Assembly: GCF_009858335.1 (NCBI RefSeq)
Contig: NZ_VMSE01000002.1
Span: forward strand, 372,001-436,000
Length of the DNA stretch: 64,000 bases
Source of the DNA: Methylovorus glucosotrophus
GTDB taxonomy: Bacteria; Pseudomonadota; Gammaproteobacteria; Burkholderiales; Methylophilaceae
Direction: 5' to 3'
Part shown: positions 16,286 through 26,952 of the stretch, piece after piece
How the letters are laid out: the number at the start of each line of letters is the position of its first letter
Numbering within the stretch: position 1 is the stretch's first letter
Made by a program: the position numbers and the translations under genes
The notes under the pieces: model-generated
Told to the model about the DNA's origin: nothing
Database searches by the model: none
What the model saw: the letters and a program-made list of their open reading frames with translations, nothing else

Positions 16286-17247
16286 GCGCGCGCTCACAAT
16301 CCCCCTCCGAAGTCGTTGTGTCCCCACATGTTTCGGTATTGCTTGAAGAGGCGGTCGCTGCCCTGGCGATCAAGCCGAATGGCATTTACGTGGATGGCAC
16401 CTTTGGTCGCGGTGGTCATAGCCGCAAAATTCTCGAGCAATTAGGCGCAGATGGTCGCCTTTTGGGCCTGGACCGTGATCTGGCAGCTGTTTCGGCTGCC
16501 CAGTCCATTCAGGATCCACGTTTTTCCATACACCATCATCACTTTTCCGAGTTGGGCGAAGTATTGCGCGCCCAAGACATCCAGCAGGTCGACGGGGTCT
16601 TGCTGGACCTTGGAATTTCATCGCCGCAAATCGACGAAGGCGAGCGCGGTTTCAGTTTCAGATTTGACGGTCCGCTGGACATGCGCATGGATCAAAGCCG
16701 TGGGCAAACAGCCGCTGAGTTTCTGGCGGAGGCGTCCGAGCAACAACTTACGGGGGTAATTAAAGAATATGGTGAAGAACGGTTTGCTAAACAGGTTGCA
16801 AGGGCGATTGTTGCGGCACGCACAGGGGGGAATGCCCTCACCACTACAGGACAGCTTGCCAAGGTCGTGGCTGGGGCGATCCCCAAAGTCGAGCCTGGGC
16901 AAGACCCGGCGACGCGCACCTTTCAAGCTTTACGGATTTTCCTCAATCAGGAGCTTGAGGAGTTGTCGCTAGTTTTACCGCAATGCCTGGATGCCCTGGC
17001 ACCAGGTGGTCGTCTGGCCGTGATCAGCTTTCACTCGCTGGAAGACCGCATCGTAAAACGCTTTGTGCGCAGCGAGCAGGATCGCGACGACTTGCCTGCC
17101 AACTTTCCGGTGCTGGCGAAAGATTTGCCGCAGCCACGCATGATGGCGGTGGGCAAGCCCATCAAGCCCAGTGCTGCTGAGATCAAGCGCAACCCACGTT
17201 CACGCAGCGCCGTGCTGCGTGTGGCCGAGCGTACGGGGGTGGCATAA
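16282..17247 (+). CDS. rsmH: 16S rRNA (cytosine-1402-N4)-methyltransferase RsmH
   Basis: SAM-dependent enzyme that methylates C1402 in the decoding centre of 16S rRNA. The 321-residue protein has [13 protein letters not shown], the SAM-binding [18 protein letters not shown] near 33-50, [14 protein letters not shown] near 105-118, and the C-terminal [17 protein letters not shown]. It starts at GTG 16282, which overlaps the mraZ stop; this gives about 12 residues before the conserved core. It lies 5 bases ahead of ftsL. Confidence 0.96.
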   Translation: MSARSQSPSEVVVSPHVSVLLEEAVAALAIKPNGIYVDGTFGRGGHSRKILEQLGADGRLLGLDRDLAAVSAAQSIQDPRFSIHHHHFSELGEVLRAQDIQQVDGVLLDLGISSPQIDEGERGFSFRFDGPLDMRMDQSRGQTAAEFLAEASEQQLTGVIKEYGEERFAKQVARAIVAARTGGNALTTTGQLAKVVAGAIPKVEPGQDPATRTFQALRIFLNQELEELSLVLPQCLDALAPGGRLAVISFHSLEDRIVKRFVRSEQDRDDLPANFPVLAKDLPQPRMMAVGKPIKPSAAEIKRNPRSRSAVLRVAERTGVA

Positions 17248-17252
17248 CCATC

Positions 17253-17525
17253 ATGACGCGGCTCAACCTCATCCTCTTCATGGTACTGATTGTAACGGCG
17301 CTAGGCGTCATCACGTCCCAGCACAAGTCGCGTAAGCTCTATATCGAATTGCAGCAACAGGAAGATGCCGCCAAGCAATATGACGTGGAGTGGGGCCAGT
17401 TGCAGCTGGAGCAAAGCACCTGGGCCATGCACGCGCGGATTGAGCAGATAGCCAACCAGCGTCTGCATATGCAGGTGCCGGATGCCAAGCGGGTGCAGGT
17501 GGTGACGCGAGGTGCCCAGCCATGA
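17253..17525 (+). CDS. ftsL: Cell division protein FtsL
   Basis: Small bitopic divisome protein of 90 residues that forms a complex with FtsB and FtsQ and activates FtsWI. One transmembrane helix (LNLILFMVLIVTALGVI, about 3-20) is followed by a periplasmic coiled coil with heptad-like spacing (KLYIELQQQEDAAKQYD, LQLEQSTW) and the end motif ARIEQIANQRLHMQVPD. The sequence is poorly conserved across the family, but position between rsmH and ftsI is decisive. It overlaps ftsI by 4 bases. Confidence 0.93.
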   Translation: MTRLNLILFMVLIVTALGVITSQHKSRKLYIELQQQEDAAKQYDVEWGQLQLEQSTWAMHARIEQIANQRLHMQVPDAKRVQVVTRGAQP

Positions 17526-19252
17526 GGTCGCGCGTGATTCAGCCTCCCGTGATCAAGCTCCCCGCCTGGCGTCGCCGCGTATTGTTGATCGTGGTGATGG
17601 CGGGTTTTGCCGCATTGCTGGGCCGCAGTATCTACCTGCAAAGCATGCACAAAGGCTTTCTGCAGAAAGAGGGCGATGCCCGCTATAGCCGCTCGATGAA
17701 GCTGCCAGCGCATCGCGGCATGATCACCGATCGTTTTGGTGAGCCACTGGCCATCAGTACGCCGGTGGAGTCGATCTGGGCGAGTCCGCCGGACGTGCAG
17801 GCCACGCCGCAGCAGATCAGCAAAATGGCGACGCTACTCAAAATGAAGCCCGCCGAACTCAATAAAAAACTCGCCAATAATCCGCGCGAGTTTGTCTACA
17901 TCAAGCGCCGCATTCCGCCCGAGCTTGCCAAGCAAGTCATGCAGATTGGCGTGCCCGGTGTTTTCATGCAGCGCGAATACCGTCGCTATTACCCAGCTGG
18001 CGAAGTCATGGCGCATCTGGTCGGGTTTACCGGTATCGATGAAAATGGCCAGGAAGGCTTTGAGCTGCGCTACCAGGATTGGCTCTCCGGCAAATCCGGC
18101 AGCCGTCGCGTGATCAAGGACCGCCAAGGTCATATTGTGGAAGACCTGGAAGCCGTCAAAGTCCCGCAGGATGGCCATGATCTGGTGCTGTCGATAGACC
18201 GCAAGATCCAGTATCTGGCCTACCGCGAACTCGCGCATGCCGTCGATCAGTTCAAAGCCAAGGCCGGCGCTGCCATTGTGCTGGATGCCCGTACCGGTGA
18301 AGTACTGGCCATGGCCAATCTGCCCACCTACAACCCCAACAACCCGGTCAATATGGCCGGGCGTTCGCGCAATCGCGCCATTGTTGATACCTTTGAGCCG
18401 GGCTCCACCCTCAAGCCATTTACTGCGGCCGCTGCCCTGGAGTCCGGACATTTCACGCCAGATACCCATATCCAGACCGCGCCTGGCATTCTGCGTATTG
18501 GCCCGGCGACTATCCATGACGCTCACCCGCAAGGCATGCTGACGGTGGCGCAGGTGATTCAGAAATCCTCCAACGTTGGTTCGGCCAAGATGGCCCTGAC
18601 GCTGGAGCCGCAATATCTGTGGGGCATTTATAACCACATGGGCTTTGGCAGCCCGACCCATATCGGCTTCCCCGGCGAAGCTTCCGGCCGTCTGCGCAAT
18701 TACAAGAACTGGCGGCCTATCGAGCAGGCCACCATGTCGTTTGGTCACGGTATCAGTCTCACGCTCTTGCAGCTGGCGCGGGCCTATACCGTGTTTGCCA
18801 ATGATGGGGAGCTGAAGCCGGTTTCGCTGCTGAAGCTGAAAGAAACCCCGGTGGGTCAGCAAGTGTTTTCCGCCAAAACGGCGCTCGCCGTGCGCGATAT
18901 GCTGGAGTTGGTCGTGCAGCCAGGCGGCACGGCGCCACGTGCCCAGATAGCGGGTTACCGTGTGGCAGGCAAAACCGGTACGGCCCACAAGCTGGGGCCG
19001 GGCGGTTATCTGGCCGATAAATATGTCTCCTCGTTTGTGGGGCTGGCTCCGGCTTCCAACCCGCGCCTGATTATTGCGGTGATGGTGGATGAACCGAGCA
19101 GTGGCCAATATTACGGCGGCACCGTGGCGGCGCCAGTGTTCAGTGCCATCATGGCCGGCGCGCTGCGCATGCTCGCGGTGCCACAGGATGCGCCCAACGA
19201 CAATATCGTGATCCCGCCAGAAGATGCGCCTGAGATCAAGGAGGTGGTGTAA
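17522..19252 (+). CDS. ftsI: Peptidoglycan transpeptidase FtsI (PBP3)
   Basis: Septal class B penicillin-binding protein that cross-links peptidoglycan with FtsW. The 576-residue protein has one N-terminal membrane helix (about 19-38), the pedestal domain with RGMITDRFGEPLA, and the transpeptidase domain with the three active motifs: SxxK in EPGSTLKPF near 294-302, SxN in KSSNVGS near 345, and KTGT in VAGKTGTAHK near 482. All catalytic residues are intact. It overlaps ftsL by 4 bases and murE by 1 base. Confidence 0.97.
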   Translation: MRSRVIQPPVIKLPAWRRRVLLIVVMAGFAALLGRSIYLQSMHKGFLQKEGDARYSRSMKLPAHRGMITDRFGEPLAISTPVESIWASPPDVQATPQQISKMATLLKMKPAELNKKLANNPREFVYIKRRIPPELAKQVMQIGVPGVFMQREYRRYYPAGEVMAHLVGFTGIDENGQEGFELRYQDWLSGKSGSRRVIKDRQGHIVEDLEAVKVPQDGHDLVLSIDRKIQYLAYRELAHAVDQFKAKAGAAIVLDARTGEVLAMANLPTYNPNNPVNMAGRSRNRAIVDTFEPGSTLKPFTAAAALESGHFTPDTHIQTAPGILRIGPATIHDAHPQGMLTVAQVIQKSSNVGSAKMALTLEPQYLWGIYNHMGFGSPTHIGFPGEASGRLRNYKNWRPIEQATMSFGHGISLTLLQLARAYTVFANDGELKPVSLLKLKETPVGQQVFSAKTALAVRDMLELVVQPGGTAPRAQIAGYRVAGKTGTAHKLGPGGYLADKYVSSFVGLAPASNPRLIIAVMVDEPSSGQYYGGTVAAPVFSAIMAGALRMLAVPQDAPNDNIVIPPEDAPEIKEVV

Positions 19253-20685
19253 TGACCATCCTTGCCTCCCTGCATGATCTCGGCATACGCCCAAGCAGCC
19301 TGACTTCCGATAGCCGCAAGGTGACGGCGGGCAGTCTTTTTGTGGCTTACCCTGGCGACGCTGCCGATGGTCGGGCCTATATTCCGCAGGCGATTGCCAA
19401 TGGCGCTGGCGCCGTATTGTGGGAGGCCGAAGGCTTTAGCTGGCCGACTGATCTGCAGGCCGTCAATCTGCCGGTGAAAGACTTGCGCAAGCAGGCCGGC
19501 GAGATCGCCGATGAATTCTATGGTCACCCTTCCCGCGCGTTGTGGATGGTGGGGGTGACCGGTACTAACGGCAAGACCTCCTGCACGCAGTGGCTCACCC
19601 ATTGCCTGAATAGCCTGCAACGCAAAACCGCTGTCATCGGCACCTTGGGCAATGGTTTCCCCGGGGAGCTTGCTACCGCCATCAATACCACGCCGGATCC
19701 TATTGTGTTGCACGGTCTGCTGGCCGAGTACCTGAAACAGGGCGCGGTAGCCACCGCCATGGAAGTCTCATCGCATGGGCTGGACCAGGGTCGCGTCAAT
19801 GGCGTGCATTTTGATGTTGCCGTGTTTACCAACCTCACGCGCGACCATCTGGATTATCACGGCGATATGGACAGCTACGCTGCCGCCAAGCGCCGCCTGA
19901 TGGAGTGGCCTGGCCTCAAGCTGGCGGTATTGAACGCAGAAGATGCCTATGGGCTGACCTTTTTGCAGGCGCTGCGCTCCGAAGGGCGCCCGGTGTTGAG
20001 TTACGGCATGCAAAGCGGCGATGTGCATTGCACCAGCCTGCATCTGCATGAAACCGGCATGCAACTGTCGGTGACGACGCCTTGGGGGGATGTGACACTG
20101 CACGCCGCAGTCATGGGCCGATTTAATGCCTATAACCTGCTCGCCGTGCTGGCGACCCTGCTGGCAATGGATGTGCCGCTGGAGGCTGCCGCGCAAGCCA
20201 TCGCCACCTTGAAGCCCGTGCCAGGGCGCATGGAACAATACGGTGGCAACGCCATGCCCGTGGTGGTCATTGATTACGCCCATACCCCCGATGCCCTGGA
20301 AAATGCATTGCAGGCCCTGCGCGAGCAAACCCGCGGCAAGCTCTGGTGCGTGTTTGGTTGCGGTGGTGATCGCGATGCCGGCAAGCGGCCGATGATGGGC
20401 GCCATTGCCAGCCGTCTGGCCGATCACGTGGTGGTCACCAGCGACAATCCCCGCAGCGAAACCCCGGACACCATCATTGCCGACATTACCGCCAGCATGG
20501 GTAGAAATCACCAGATCATGGTGGACCGTCGTGCTGCGATTGCCCACGCCATTGAGCAGGCCGCACCAGGGGACATCGTGCTGGTAGCAGGCAAGGGACA
20601 TGAAACGTATCAGGAAATCAAAGGCGTTCGGCATCCGTATAGCGATGTCGATGTCGTCACAACATTATTAGGAGCCGTCGCATGA
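19252..20685 (+). CDS. murE: UDP-MurNAc-tripeptide synthetase, meso-DAP type
   Basis: Cytoplasmic Mur ligase that adds meso-diaminopimelate to UDP-MurNAc-L-Ala-D-Glu. The 477-residue protein has the ATP loop GVTGTNGKTSCTQWL near 102-116, the carbamylated-lysine region, and the DNPR motif (SDNPRSETPD near 400) that in this family marks selection of meso-DAP, not lysine. This fits a Gram-negative cell wall. It overlaps murF by 4 bases (ATGA). Confidence 0.97.
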   Translation: MTILASLHDLGIRPSSLTSDSRKVTAGSLFVAYPGDAADGRAYIPQAIANGAGAVLWEAEGFSWPTDLQAVNLPVKDLRKQAGEIADEFYGHPSRALWMVGVTGTNGKTSCTQWLTHCLNSLQRKTAVIGTLGNGFPGELATAINTTPDPIVLHGLLAEYLKQGAVATAMEVSSHGLDQGRVNGVHFDVAVFTNLTRDHLDYHGDMDSYAAAKRRLMEWPGLKLAVLNAEDAYGLTFLQALRSEGRPVLSYGMQSGDVHCTSLHLHETGMQLSVTTPWGDVTLHAAVMGRFNAYNLLAVLATLLAMDVPLEAAAQAIATLKPVPGRMEQYGGNAMPVVVIDYAHTPDALENALQALREQTRGKLWCVFGCGGDRDAGKRPMMGAIASRLADHVVVTSDNPRSETPDTIIADITASMGRNHQIMVDRRAAIAHAIEQAAPGDIVLVAGKGHETYQEIKGVRHPYSDVDVVTTLLGAVA

Positions 20686-22055
20686 TGCGTTTGTCCGAGT
20701 TGGCGGCTGCAGTAGGCGGCGAGCTGGTGGGGGAAGATGTGCTGTTCACCAGCGTGGGCACCGATAGCCGCAATATCGTGCCAGGCCAGCTGTTTATTGC
20801 CCTGCGTGGCGAACGGTTTGATGGTCACGCCTATGTGCTGCAGGCACTGCAGTCCGGTGCCGCGGCTGCGTTGGTGGCAGAGGCCCAGCCAGGCATGGCC
20901 GCTGGCGTGGTGGTCAAGAATACGCGCCTGGCATTGGGCCAGCTGGCCGCCGTGTGGCGCAACCGTTTCTCGATTCCGGTGGCAGCGATTACCGGCAGCA
21001 ACGGCAAAACCACGGTCAAGGAAATGGTCGCTTCCATTCTGCGTGCCGAGGCCGGTGACAGCAATGCCGTGCTGGCGACGCGTGGCAATCTCAATAACGA
21101 CATTGGCCTGCCGCTGACCCTGCTGCGCTTGCGGCCTTCGCACAAATACACCGTGGCCGAGATGGGCATGAACCATTTCGGTGAAATCCGCTACCTGAGC
21201 CAGATGGCGCGGCCTACCGTGGCGCTGGTCAACAATGCCACCAGTGCCCATCTGGGCGGGCTTGGCTCCGTAGAGGGCATCGCCCGCGCCAAGGGTGAAA
21301 TCTTTGAAGGGCTGGCGCTGGAAGGCATGGCCGTCATCAATGCCGATGATCTTTACGCGCCGCTGTGGACCGAGCTCGCAGGCGAGCATGACATTCTGAC
21401 CTTTGGCCTCGCCAAGATGGCCGATGTTACGGCCAATTATGAGCTGCGTGCTGATACCAGTTATGTCTACATGAAATCGCCCATAGGCGGCATTGCCTTC
21501 AATCTGCAAGTGGCGGGTTTGCACAATGTGCGCAATGCCCTGGCTGCCAGCACGGTGGCCATTGCCATGGGCGCAAGGCCTGAGTCGATAGCCAAGGGCC
21601 TGGAAGCCTTTGATGGTGTGGATGGCCGTCTGCAGCATCGCGCTGGTATCGGTCAGGCGCTGGTGATTGATGACACCTATAACGCCAACCCGGCCTCCAT
21701 GAAAGCTGCGATTGATGTGCTTGCCGCCCGCCCGGGCAAGCGCCTGCTGGTGCTGGGCGACATGGGCGAGCTGGGGGAAACCGCCGCTGCCATGCATACC
21801 GAAATCGGCCAATACGCCCGTGAGGCTGGCATTAACGGTCTCTACACGCTGGGTGATTTGTCCCTGGAAATGAGCAAGGCCTTTGGTGACCCTGCCCATC
21901 ATTATAAAACGCCCGAGCAGCTGGTGGCTGGCCTCTGCCACGAGATGGATGCCAATACCGTGGTGCTGGTGAAAGGCTCACGCTTCATGCGCATGGAGCG
22001 CGTCGTGCAGTTGATTGTGAGTGAACAAAATAATACGAAAGAGGAGGCGCACTAA
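20682..22055 (+). CDS. murF: UDP-MurNAc-pentapeptide synthetase
   Basis: Mur ligase that adds D-Ala-D-Ala to the tripeptide precursor. The 457-residue protein shows [20 protein letters not shown] near 105-124 (ATP loop), [12 protein letters not shown] near 165-176 and [16 protein letters not shown] near 327-342, all typical of MurF. Two adjacent ATG codons exist at 20682 and 20685; the first overlaps the murE stop. It shares one base with mraY. Confidence 0.97.
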   Translation: MMRLSELAAAVGGELVGEDVLFTSVGTDSRNIVPGQLFIALRGERFDGHAYVLQALQSGAAAALVAEAQPGMAAGVVVKNTRLALGQLAAVWRNRFSIPVAAITGSNGKTTVKEMVASILRAEAGDSNAVLATRGNLNNDIGLPLTLLRLRPSHKYTVAEMGMNHFGEIRYLSQMARPTVALVNNATSAHLGGLGSVEGIARAKGEIFEGLALEGMAVINADDLYAPLWTELAGEHDILTFGLAKMADVTANYELRADTSYVYMKSPIGGIAFNLQVAGLHNVRNALAASTVAIAMGARPESIAKGLEAFDGVDGRLQHRAGIGQALVIDDTYNANPASMKAAIDVLAARPGKRLLVLGDMGELGETAAAMHTEIGQYAREAGINGLYTLGDLSLEMSKAFGDPAHHYKTPEQLVAGLCHEMDANTVVLVKGSRFMRMERVVQLIVSEQNNTKEEAH

Positions 22056-23158
22056 TGTTACTGGAACTTGCCCGCTGGCTTGCGCAAGACGTACGCGGTT
22101 TTAACGTCTTCAATTACATCACCCTGCGTGCCGTCATGGCGACGCTGACGGCCCTGGCTATTTCCTTCATTGTTGGCCCCGGCCTCATTCGCAAGCTGAC
22201 CCAGTACAAGGTGGGCCAATCTGTGCGCGATGACGGTCCACAGACCCATCTGGTCAAGGCCGGTACGCCGACCATGGGTGGCGCCCTGATTCTGGTGGCG
22301 ATTGGTATTTCCACGCTGTTGTGGGCGGACCTGACCAATCGTTTTGTCTGGGTGGTGCTGATTGTTACCCTGGGCTTTGGCATCGTCGGCATGGTGGATG
22401 ACTGGCGCAAAGTGGTGCACCGCAACCCCAAAGGCCTGTCTGCCAAGGAAAAATACTTCTGGCAGAGTCTGCTGGGCTTTGGCGCGGCAATCTACCTGTG
22501 GCATACCTCTACCATCCCGGCGGAAACCACGCTGATTTTCCCCTTCTTTAAAACCGTCACCGTGCCGCTGGGTGCTGCCAGCTTTATTGTGCTGACCTAT
22601 CTTGTCATCGTCGGCAGCAGCAATGCCGTCAACCTGACCGATGGGCTTGATGGTCTGGCCATTCTGCCCACTGTGCTGGTAGCAGGCGCATTGGCGATCT
22701 TTGCCTACGCCGCGGGCCACCTCTATTTCTCCAAATATCTGGGCATTCCCTATATTCCCGGCGCGGGCGAGCTGGCCGTGTTTTGCACTGCCATGGCAGG
22801 CGCAGGTTTGGGCTTTCTGTGGTTCAACGCTTACCCCGCCGAAGTGTTCATGGGTGACGTCGGTGCGCTGGCGCTTGGTGCCGCACTCGGCGTGGTGGCC
22901 GTGATTGTGCGTCAGGAAATCGTGCTGTTCATCATGGGTGGCGTGTTTGTGATGGAAACCCTGTCTGTAGCCGCCCAGGTGACATATTTCAAATACACGA
23001 AAAAGCGCTACGGCACTGGTCGACGCATTTTCCTGATGGCGCCCTTGCACCATCACTATGAACAAAAGGGCTGGAAAGAGACGCAAGTCGTCGTGCGCTT
23101 CTGGATCATTACCATGATGTTGGTACTGGTCGGCTTATCCACATTGAAACTGCGTTAA
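22055..23158 (+). CDS. mraY: Phospho-N-acetylmuramoyl-pentapeptide transferase
   Basis: Polytopic inner-membrane enzyme, 367 residues, that moves phospho-MurNAc-pentapeptide to undecaprenyl phosphate and makes lipid I. The MraY signatures are present: [20 protein letters not shown] near 57-76, GMVDDWRKV near 112-120, [13 protein letters not shown] near 192-204, and [14 protein letters not shown] near 329-342. About ten hydrophobic segments are seen, as expected. It starts one base into the murF stop and ends 17 bases before murD. Confidence 0.97.
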   Translation: MLLELARWLAQDVRGFNVFNYITLRAVMATLTALAISFIVGPGLIRKLTQYKVGQSVRDDGPQTHLVKAGTPTMGGALILVAIGISTLLWADLTNRFVWVVLIVTLGFGIVGMVDDWRKVVHRNPKGLSAKEKYFWQSLLGFGAAIYLWHTSTIPAETTLIFPFFKTVTVPLGAASFIVLTYLVIVGSSNAVNLTDGLDGLAILPTVLVAGALAIFAYAAGHLYFSKYLGIPYIPGAGELAVFCTAMAGAGLGFLWFNAYPAEVFMGDVGALALGAALGVVAVIVRQEIVLFIMGGVFVMETLSVAAQVTYFKYTKKRYGTGRRIFLMAPLHHHYEQKGWKETQVVVRFWIITMMLVLVGLSTLKLR

Positions 23159-23175
23159 GGAAAACAAAGACCATC

Positions 23176-24558
23176 ATGCGCGATCTTGCAGGCAAACAGG
23201 TGCTGGTGCTGGGGCTGGGTGATACCGGCCTTTCGGCCTTGCGCTGGCTGCGCGGCCAGGGTGCCGTGCTGTCTGTTGCCGACTCGCGCACGGCACCGCC
23301 CAATCTGGATACGCTCAAGGCGGAGTTCCCTCAGCTCACGGTATATACCGGGCCATTCCGTTCCACCATGTTCAATGCGGTTGATCTGGTGGTGATCAGC
23401 CCTGGTGTGGCGCTGGCCGAGCCGGAAGTGCAACAGGCACTGGCCAATGGTATTCAGGTGGTGGGCGATGTTGAGCTGTTTGCCCAGTTCCGTCCGCGCA
23501 GCAGCAAGGTGATCGCGATTACCGGTGCCAATGGCAAGACCACCGTCACCACGCTGGTGGGTGAAATGTGCAAGGCGGCTGGTCTCAAGACTGTGGTGGC
23601 TGGCAATATCGGCCTGCCCGTGCTCGATGCGCTGCGTCAGGTGGAAACCGACGGCGCGCCCGATGTTTACGTGCTGGAGCTTTCCAGCTTTCAGCTCGAA
23701 ACCACGAGCAGCCTGGCACCCGATGCCGCCGCCGTGCTGAACGTGACCGAAGATCATATGGATCGTTACCCCGGCATGCCGGAATACGCTGCCGCCAAGG
23801 CGCGCATCCTCAAAGGGGCTGGCGTACAGGTGCTCAACCGCGAAGATGCCTGGTGCCGCAACATGGCCTTGCCGGATCAGCCCGTGGTGACATTTGGCCT
23901 GGATCTGCCTGTCGAGTCTCATGCCTATGGCCTGCTGGCGCTGCATGATCAACTCTGGCTGGCACAAGGCGCACATCCCATTCTGCATGTGGAAGAGCTG
24001 CGTATCCCCGGCTTGCACAATGCCGCCAACGCTCTGGCAGCGCTGGCCTTGTGCCGTGCCATCGGAGTGGATTGGGCGCCACTGCAGCATGTGCTGCGCG
24101 AATTCAAAGGCTTGCCACACCGGGTGGAGTGGGTGGCTGATCTGCATGACATCGCTTTTTACGATGATTCCAAGGGCACCAATGTGGGCGCGACCTGCGC
24201 TGCGCTGGCTGGCTTGCCACGCAAGGTGGTGCTGATTGCCGGTGGCGATGGCAAGGGCCAGGATTTCAGCCCGCTGCGTGAGCCAGTCGACCAGAATGCC
24301 CGCGCCGTGGTGCTGATAGGTCGCGATGCCGCGCTGATTGAGGCCGCTTTGCAAGGCAGCCCGGTGCCACGCCTGCAAGCCGCAAGTCTGGAAGAAGCCG
24401 TGCAGCAGGCTTATGCTGCCGCGACGCCCGGCGACGCCGTTCTGCTGTCACCCGCATGTGCCAGCTTTGATATGTTCCGCAACTACGCCCACCGTGCCGA
24501 AGTCTTTATCGCCGCCGTGGCTGATCTGGTGACGCGTCACGAGGAGGTGCAGTCATGA
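23176..24558 (+). CDS. murD: UDP-MurNAc-L-alanine:D-glutamate ligase
   Basis: Mur ligase that adds D-glutamate to UDP-MurNAc-L-Ala. The 460-residue protein has an N-terminal Rossmann start ([19 protein letters not shown]), the ATP loop [18 protein letters not shown] near 115-132, GLPHRVEWV near 313, and [13 protein letters not shown] near 329-341, typical of MurD. The C-terminal [20 protein letters not shown] is complete. It overlaps ftsW by 4 bases. Confidence 0.97.
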   Translation: MRDLAGKQVLVLGLGDTGLSALRWLRGQGAVLSVADSRTAPPNLDTLKAEFPQLTVYTGPFRSTMFNAVDLVVISPGVALAEPEVQQALANGIQVVGDVELFAQFRPRSSKVIAITGANGKTTVTTLVGEMCKAAGLKTVVAGNIGLPVLDALRQVETDGAPDVYVLELSSFQLETTSSLAPDAAAVLNVTEDHMDRYPGMPEYAAAKARILKGAGVQVLNREDAWCRNMALPDQPVVTFGLDLPVESHAYGLLALHDQLWLAQGAHPILHVEELRIPGLHNAANALAALALCRAIGVDWAPLQHVLREFKGLPHRVEWVADLHDIAFYDDSKGTNVGATCAALAGLPRKVVLIAGGDGKGQDFSPLREPVDQNARAVVLIGRDAALIEAALQGSPVPRLQAASLEEAVQQAYAAATPGDAVLLSPACASFDMFRNYAHRAEVFIAAVADLVTRHEEVQS

Positions 24559-25718
24559 TGATCACCCTCGGCAGCCGCGAGCGTTTCAATAGCGCTACCT
24601 ATGATCAGGGGCTGGTCTGGGTCACGCTGATCTTGCTGGGCATAGGCCTGGTGATGGTGTATTCCGCCTCCATCGCCCTGGCCGAAGCAGACAAGGCCAC
24701 CGGCCATCAAAGTACCTATTTCCTGATTCGTCAGGCGGTCTTTATTGTCATCAGCCTGATCGCCGGTTTGATGGCCTTCCAGGTGCCCACGGCCATGTGG
24801 CAGAAAATGGCGCCGTATCTGTTCCTGACCGGGATTGCGCTGCTGGTATTGGTGCTGATCCCCGGTGTGGGGCGCAATGTGAATGGCAGCCAGCGCTGGC
24901 TGTCGCTGTTCATCATCAATCTGCAGCCATCGGAGTTCATGAAGCTGTTTGCCGCCATTTACGTGGCGGATTACACCATCCGCAAATCGGCCGTGATGGA
25001 TAGCTTTACCAAAGGCTTCCTGCCCATGGTGTTTGTGATGCTGCTGGTCGGCTGGCTGCTGTTGCGCGAGCCTGATTTCGGCGCATTTGCCGTCATCGCC
25101 GCCATCTCCATTTCCATCCTCTGGCTGGGTGGCATCAATGGCCGTATTTTCGCTGGTCTGCTGACCCTGTTGCCGATTGCCATCGTCGGCCTGATCTGGA
25201 GCTCACCATACCGCCTGCAACGTGTGATCGGTTTCATGGACCCATGGGCTGATCCGTTCGGCAAGGGCTATCAACTGTCGCACGCCTTGATCGCGTTTGG
25301 CCGTGGCGAGTGGTTTGGCGTTGGCTTGGGGGCCAGCGTGGAAAAACTGCTTTACCTGCCCGAAGCGCATACCGACTTCCTGCTGGCCGTGATCGCCGAA
25401 GAGCTGGGTTTTGTCGGCGTCATGGTCGTGATTGCACTCTTCGCCTGGCTGATCCTGCGCGCCTTCGGCATCGCCAAAGAAGCCATCGGCAACGAGCGTT
25501 ACTTCTCCGCCCTGCTGGCACAAGGCATAGGCGTTTGGATGGGCGTGCAAGGCATCATCAACATGGGCGTGAACATGGGGCTCTTGCCCACCAAAGGCCT
25601 GACCCTGCCGCTGCTCTCGTTCGGCGGTAGCGGCATCCTCGCCAACTGCATCGCACTGGCGGTCTTGCTCCGGATCGATTGGGAAAACAGACGCCTGCAG
25701 AAAGGATTGCCAGCATGA
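24555..25718 (+). CDS. ftsW: Peptidoglycan glycosyltransferase FtsW (SEDS family)
   Basis: Ten-helix inner-membrane polymerase of septal peptidoglycan that works with FtsI. The 387-residue protein has SEDS landmarks: [11 protein letters not shown] near 29-39, [13 protein letters not shown] near 104-116, LQPSEFMKL near 122-130, [10 protein letters not shown] near 168-177 including the catalytic Asp region, and [25 protein letters not shown] split over the C-terminal loop. The C-terminal eight residues, RLQKGLPA, are repeated at the end of the small ORF that follows. The stop at 25716-25718 overlaps the start of that ORF, not that of murG. Confidence 0.96.
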   Translation: MMITLGSRERFNSATYDQGLVWVTLILLGIGLVMVYSASIALAEADKATGHQSTYFLIRQAVFIVISLIAGLMAFQVPTAMWQKMAPYLFLTGIALLVLVLIPGVGRNVNGSQRWLSLFIINLQPSEFMKLFAAIYVADYTIRKSAVMDSFTKGFLPMVFVMLLVGWLLLREPDFGAFAVIAAISISILWLGGINGRIFAGLLTLLPIAIVGLIWSSPYRLQRVIGFMDPWADPFGKGYQLSHALIAFGRGEWFGVGLGASVEKLLYLPEAHTDFLLAVIAEELGFVGVMVVIALFAWLILRAFGIAKEAIGNERYFSALLAQGIGVWMGVQGIINMGVNMGLLPTKGLTLPLLSFGGSGILANCIALAVLLRIDWENRRLQKGLPA

Positions 25719-25849
25719 TGACGCGGCCTTCCGTAATGATGGTGCAGGAGACTCAGGCGTCTGTTTCGGCGAAGGCTAACTGGCGCATGCCAGTTAAGCG
25801 CAGCGGCCGTAGCCAAAACGCCAGGTTGCAGAAAGGATTGCCAGCATGA
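25696..25849 (+). repeat. 23-bp direct repeat flanking the ftsW-murG junction insert
   Basis: The same 23 bases occur at 25696-25718 and 25827-25849, 131 bp apart. Each copy encodes the end ...LQKGLPA-stop, carries the AAAGGA ribosome-binding site and ends in ATGA. The first copy closes ftsW; the second provides the murG start. Patchy similarity continues a few bases upstream of both copies (AAAAC, ACGCC). The insert between them also holds an 8-bp inverted repeat (TAACTGGC at 25777-25784, GCCAGTTA at 25789-25796). Confidence 0.9.
25715..25849 (+). CDS. Putative 44-residue ORF between ftsW and murG
   Basis: A short open frame that begins with ATG inside the ftsW stop (ATGA, 25715-25718) and ends with TGA inside the murG start (ATGA, 25846-25849), so it would be translationally coupled on both sides. 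The first residues are [14 protein letters not shown] and the last eight, RLQKGLPA, are identical to the FtsW C-terminus because of the 23-bp duplication. The middle is basic and has no membrane segment or known motif. AAAGGA precedes the start at good distance. It may be a genuine small protein or only a translated spacer that keeps murG coupled after a duplication or insertion event. Confidence 0.45.
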   Translation: MMTRPSVMMVQETQASVSAKANWRMPVKRSGRSQNARLQKGLPA

Positions 25850-26952
25850 GCAAGACGCTCCTGATCATGGCGGCTGGTACGGGCGGGCATGTGATGCCAG
25901 GCCTGGCGATTGCCGATGTGATGCAGCGTCGCGGCTGGCAGGTGCACTGGCTGGGCACGACGCATGGCATGGAAAACCGCCTGGTGCCACCCAGTGGCAT
26001 TGCCATGACGCGGCTGGATTTTTCCGGGTTGCGCGGCAAGGGCTTGGTGCATACCGCCAAAGGTGTATTCAAGCTGCTGGCCGCCACCTGGCAGGCCTGC
26101 AAGCTGATCAAGCAATTGCAACCCGCCGCAGTGCTGGGCATGGGCGGCTATGTGACCGTGCCGGGTGGCTGGGCTGCCCGTTTGTGCAAGGTACCGCTGG
26201 CGCTGGTGAATGCCGATGCAGCGTTGCTGATGTCGAATCGTGCGCTAGCCAAGTCGGCCAACCGCATCCTGTTTGGTTTTGAGGGTGGCGAAGGCGGCCT
26301 GGGTGGTATGGCCGTCAAGGCGCGCGTGACCGGTAACCCCGTACGCGCCGCGATTGTGGCAGTGCCTGCACCGGAAGAGCGCTATGCCAAACGTCAGGGC
26401 CCGCTGCATCTGCTGGTAGTGGGCGGCAGTCTGGGCGCACAAGTGCTGAATGTGAATTTGCCACGTGCGCTGGCGCTGATTCCCATGGAGCAGCGTCCCA
26501 CGGTGACCCATCAGTCTGGTGCTGATCAGGTGGATATGTTGCGGGCGTCCTATGCCGCGGCAGGCGTGGAAGCTGAGGTGCTGCCTTTTATTGAAGATAT
26601 GGCCAAGGCCTATAGCGAAGCGGATGTGCTGGTGTGTCGCGCCGGTGCCATTACGGTGAGCGAGCTGGCAGTGGCGGGTGTGCCCTCCATCCTAGTGCCG
26701 CTGGTGGTGTCGACCACTTCGCACCAGCGTGACAACGCGGCCTGGATGGCGGCGCAAGGCGCAGCCGTGCATCTGCCGCAGCAGGAAATGACGCCACAGC
26801 GTCTGGCCAATTTGTTGCAGGAACTGAATCGCACGCGGCTGCTGGAAATGGCGCTGGCAGCGCGCAGTCTGGGCCGCCCACAGGCGACCGAGACCATCGC
26901 CAATGAACTGGAAAGTATGGCCCTGACATCCCGGGGTGGAGCTGCGATATGA
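25846..26952 (+). CDS. murG: UDP-GlcNAc:lipid I N-acetylglucosaminyltransferase
   Basis: Peripheral inner-membrane glycosyltransferase (GT28), 368 residues, that turns lipid I into lipid II. The donor and acceptor motifs are present: [18 protein letters not shown] near 8-25, [14 protein letters not shown] near 98-111, [12 protein letters not shown] near 189-200, and [20 protein letters not shown] near 264-283. The ribosome-binding site lies in the second copy of the 23-bp repeat. It overlaps murC by 4 bases. Confidence 0.97.
   Translation: MSKTLLIMAAGTGGHVMPGLAIADVMQRRGWQVHWLGTTHGMENRLVPPSGIAMTRLDFSGLRGKGLVHTAKGVFKLLAATWQACKLIKQLQPAAVLGMGGYVTVPGGWAARLCKVPLALVNADAALLMSNRALAKSANRILFGFEGGEGGLGGMAVKARVTGNPVRAAIVAVPAPEERYAKRQGPLHLLVVGGSLGAQVLNVNLPRALALIPMEQRPTVTHQSGADQVDMLRASYAAAGVEAEVLPFIEDMAKAYSEADVLVCRAGAITVSELAVAGVPSILVPLVVSTTSHQRDNAAWMAAQGAAVHLPQQEMTPQRLANLLQELNRTRLLEMALAARSLGRPQATETIANELESMALTSRGGAAI

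Noticed and set aside
25715..25849. The junction insert as a full insertion sequence
   Set aside because: It is only 131 bp, has no transposase and no clear terminal inverted repeats at its ends; a scar or tandem duplication is more likely.
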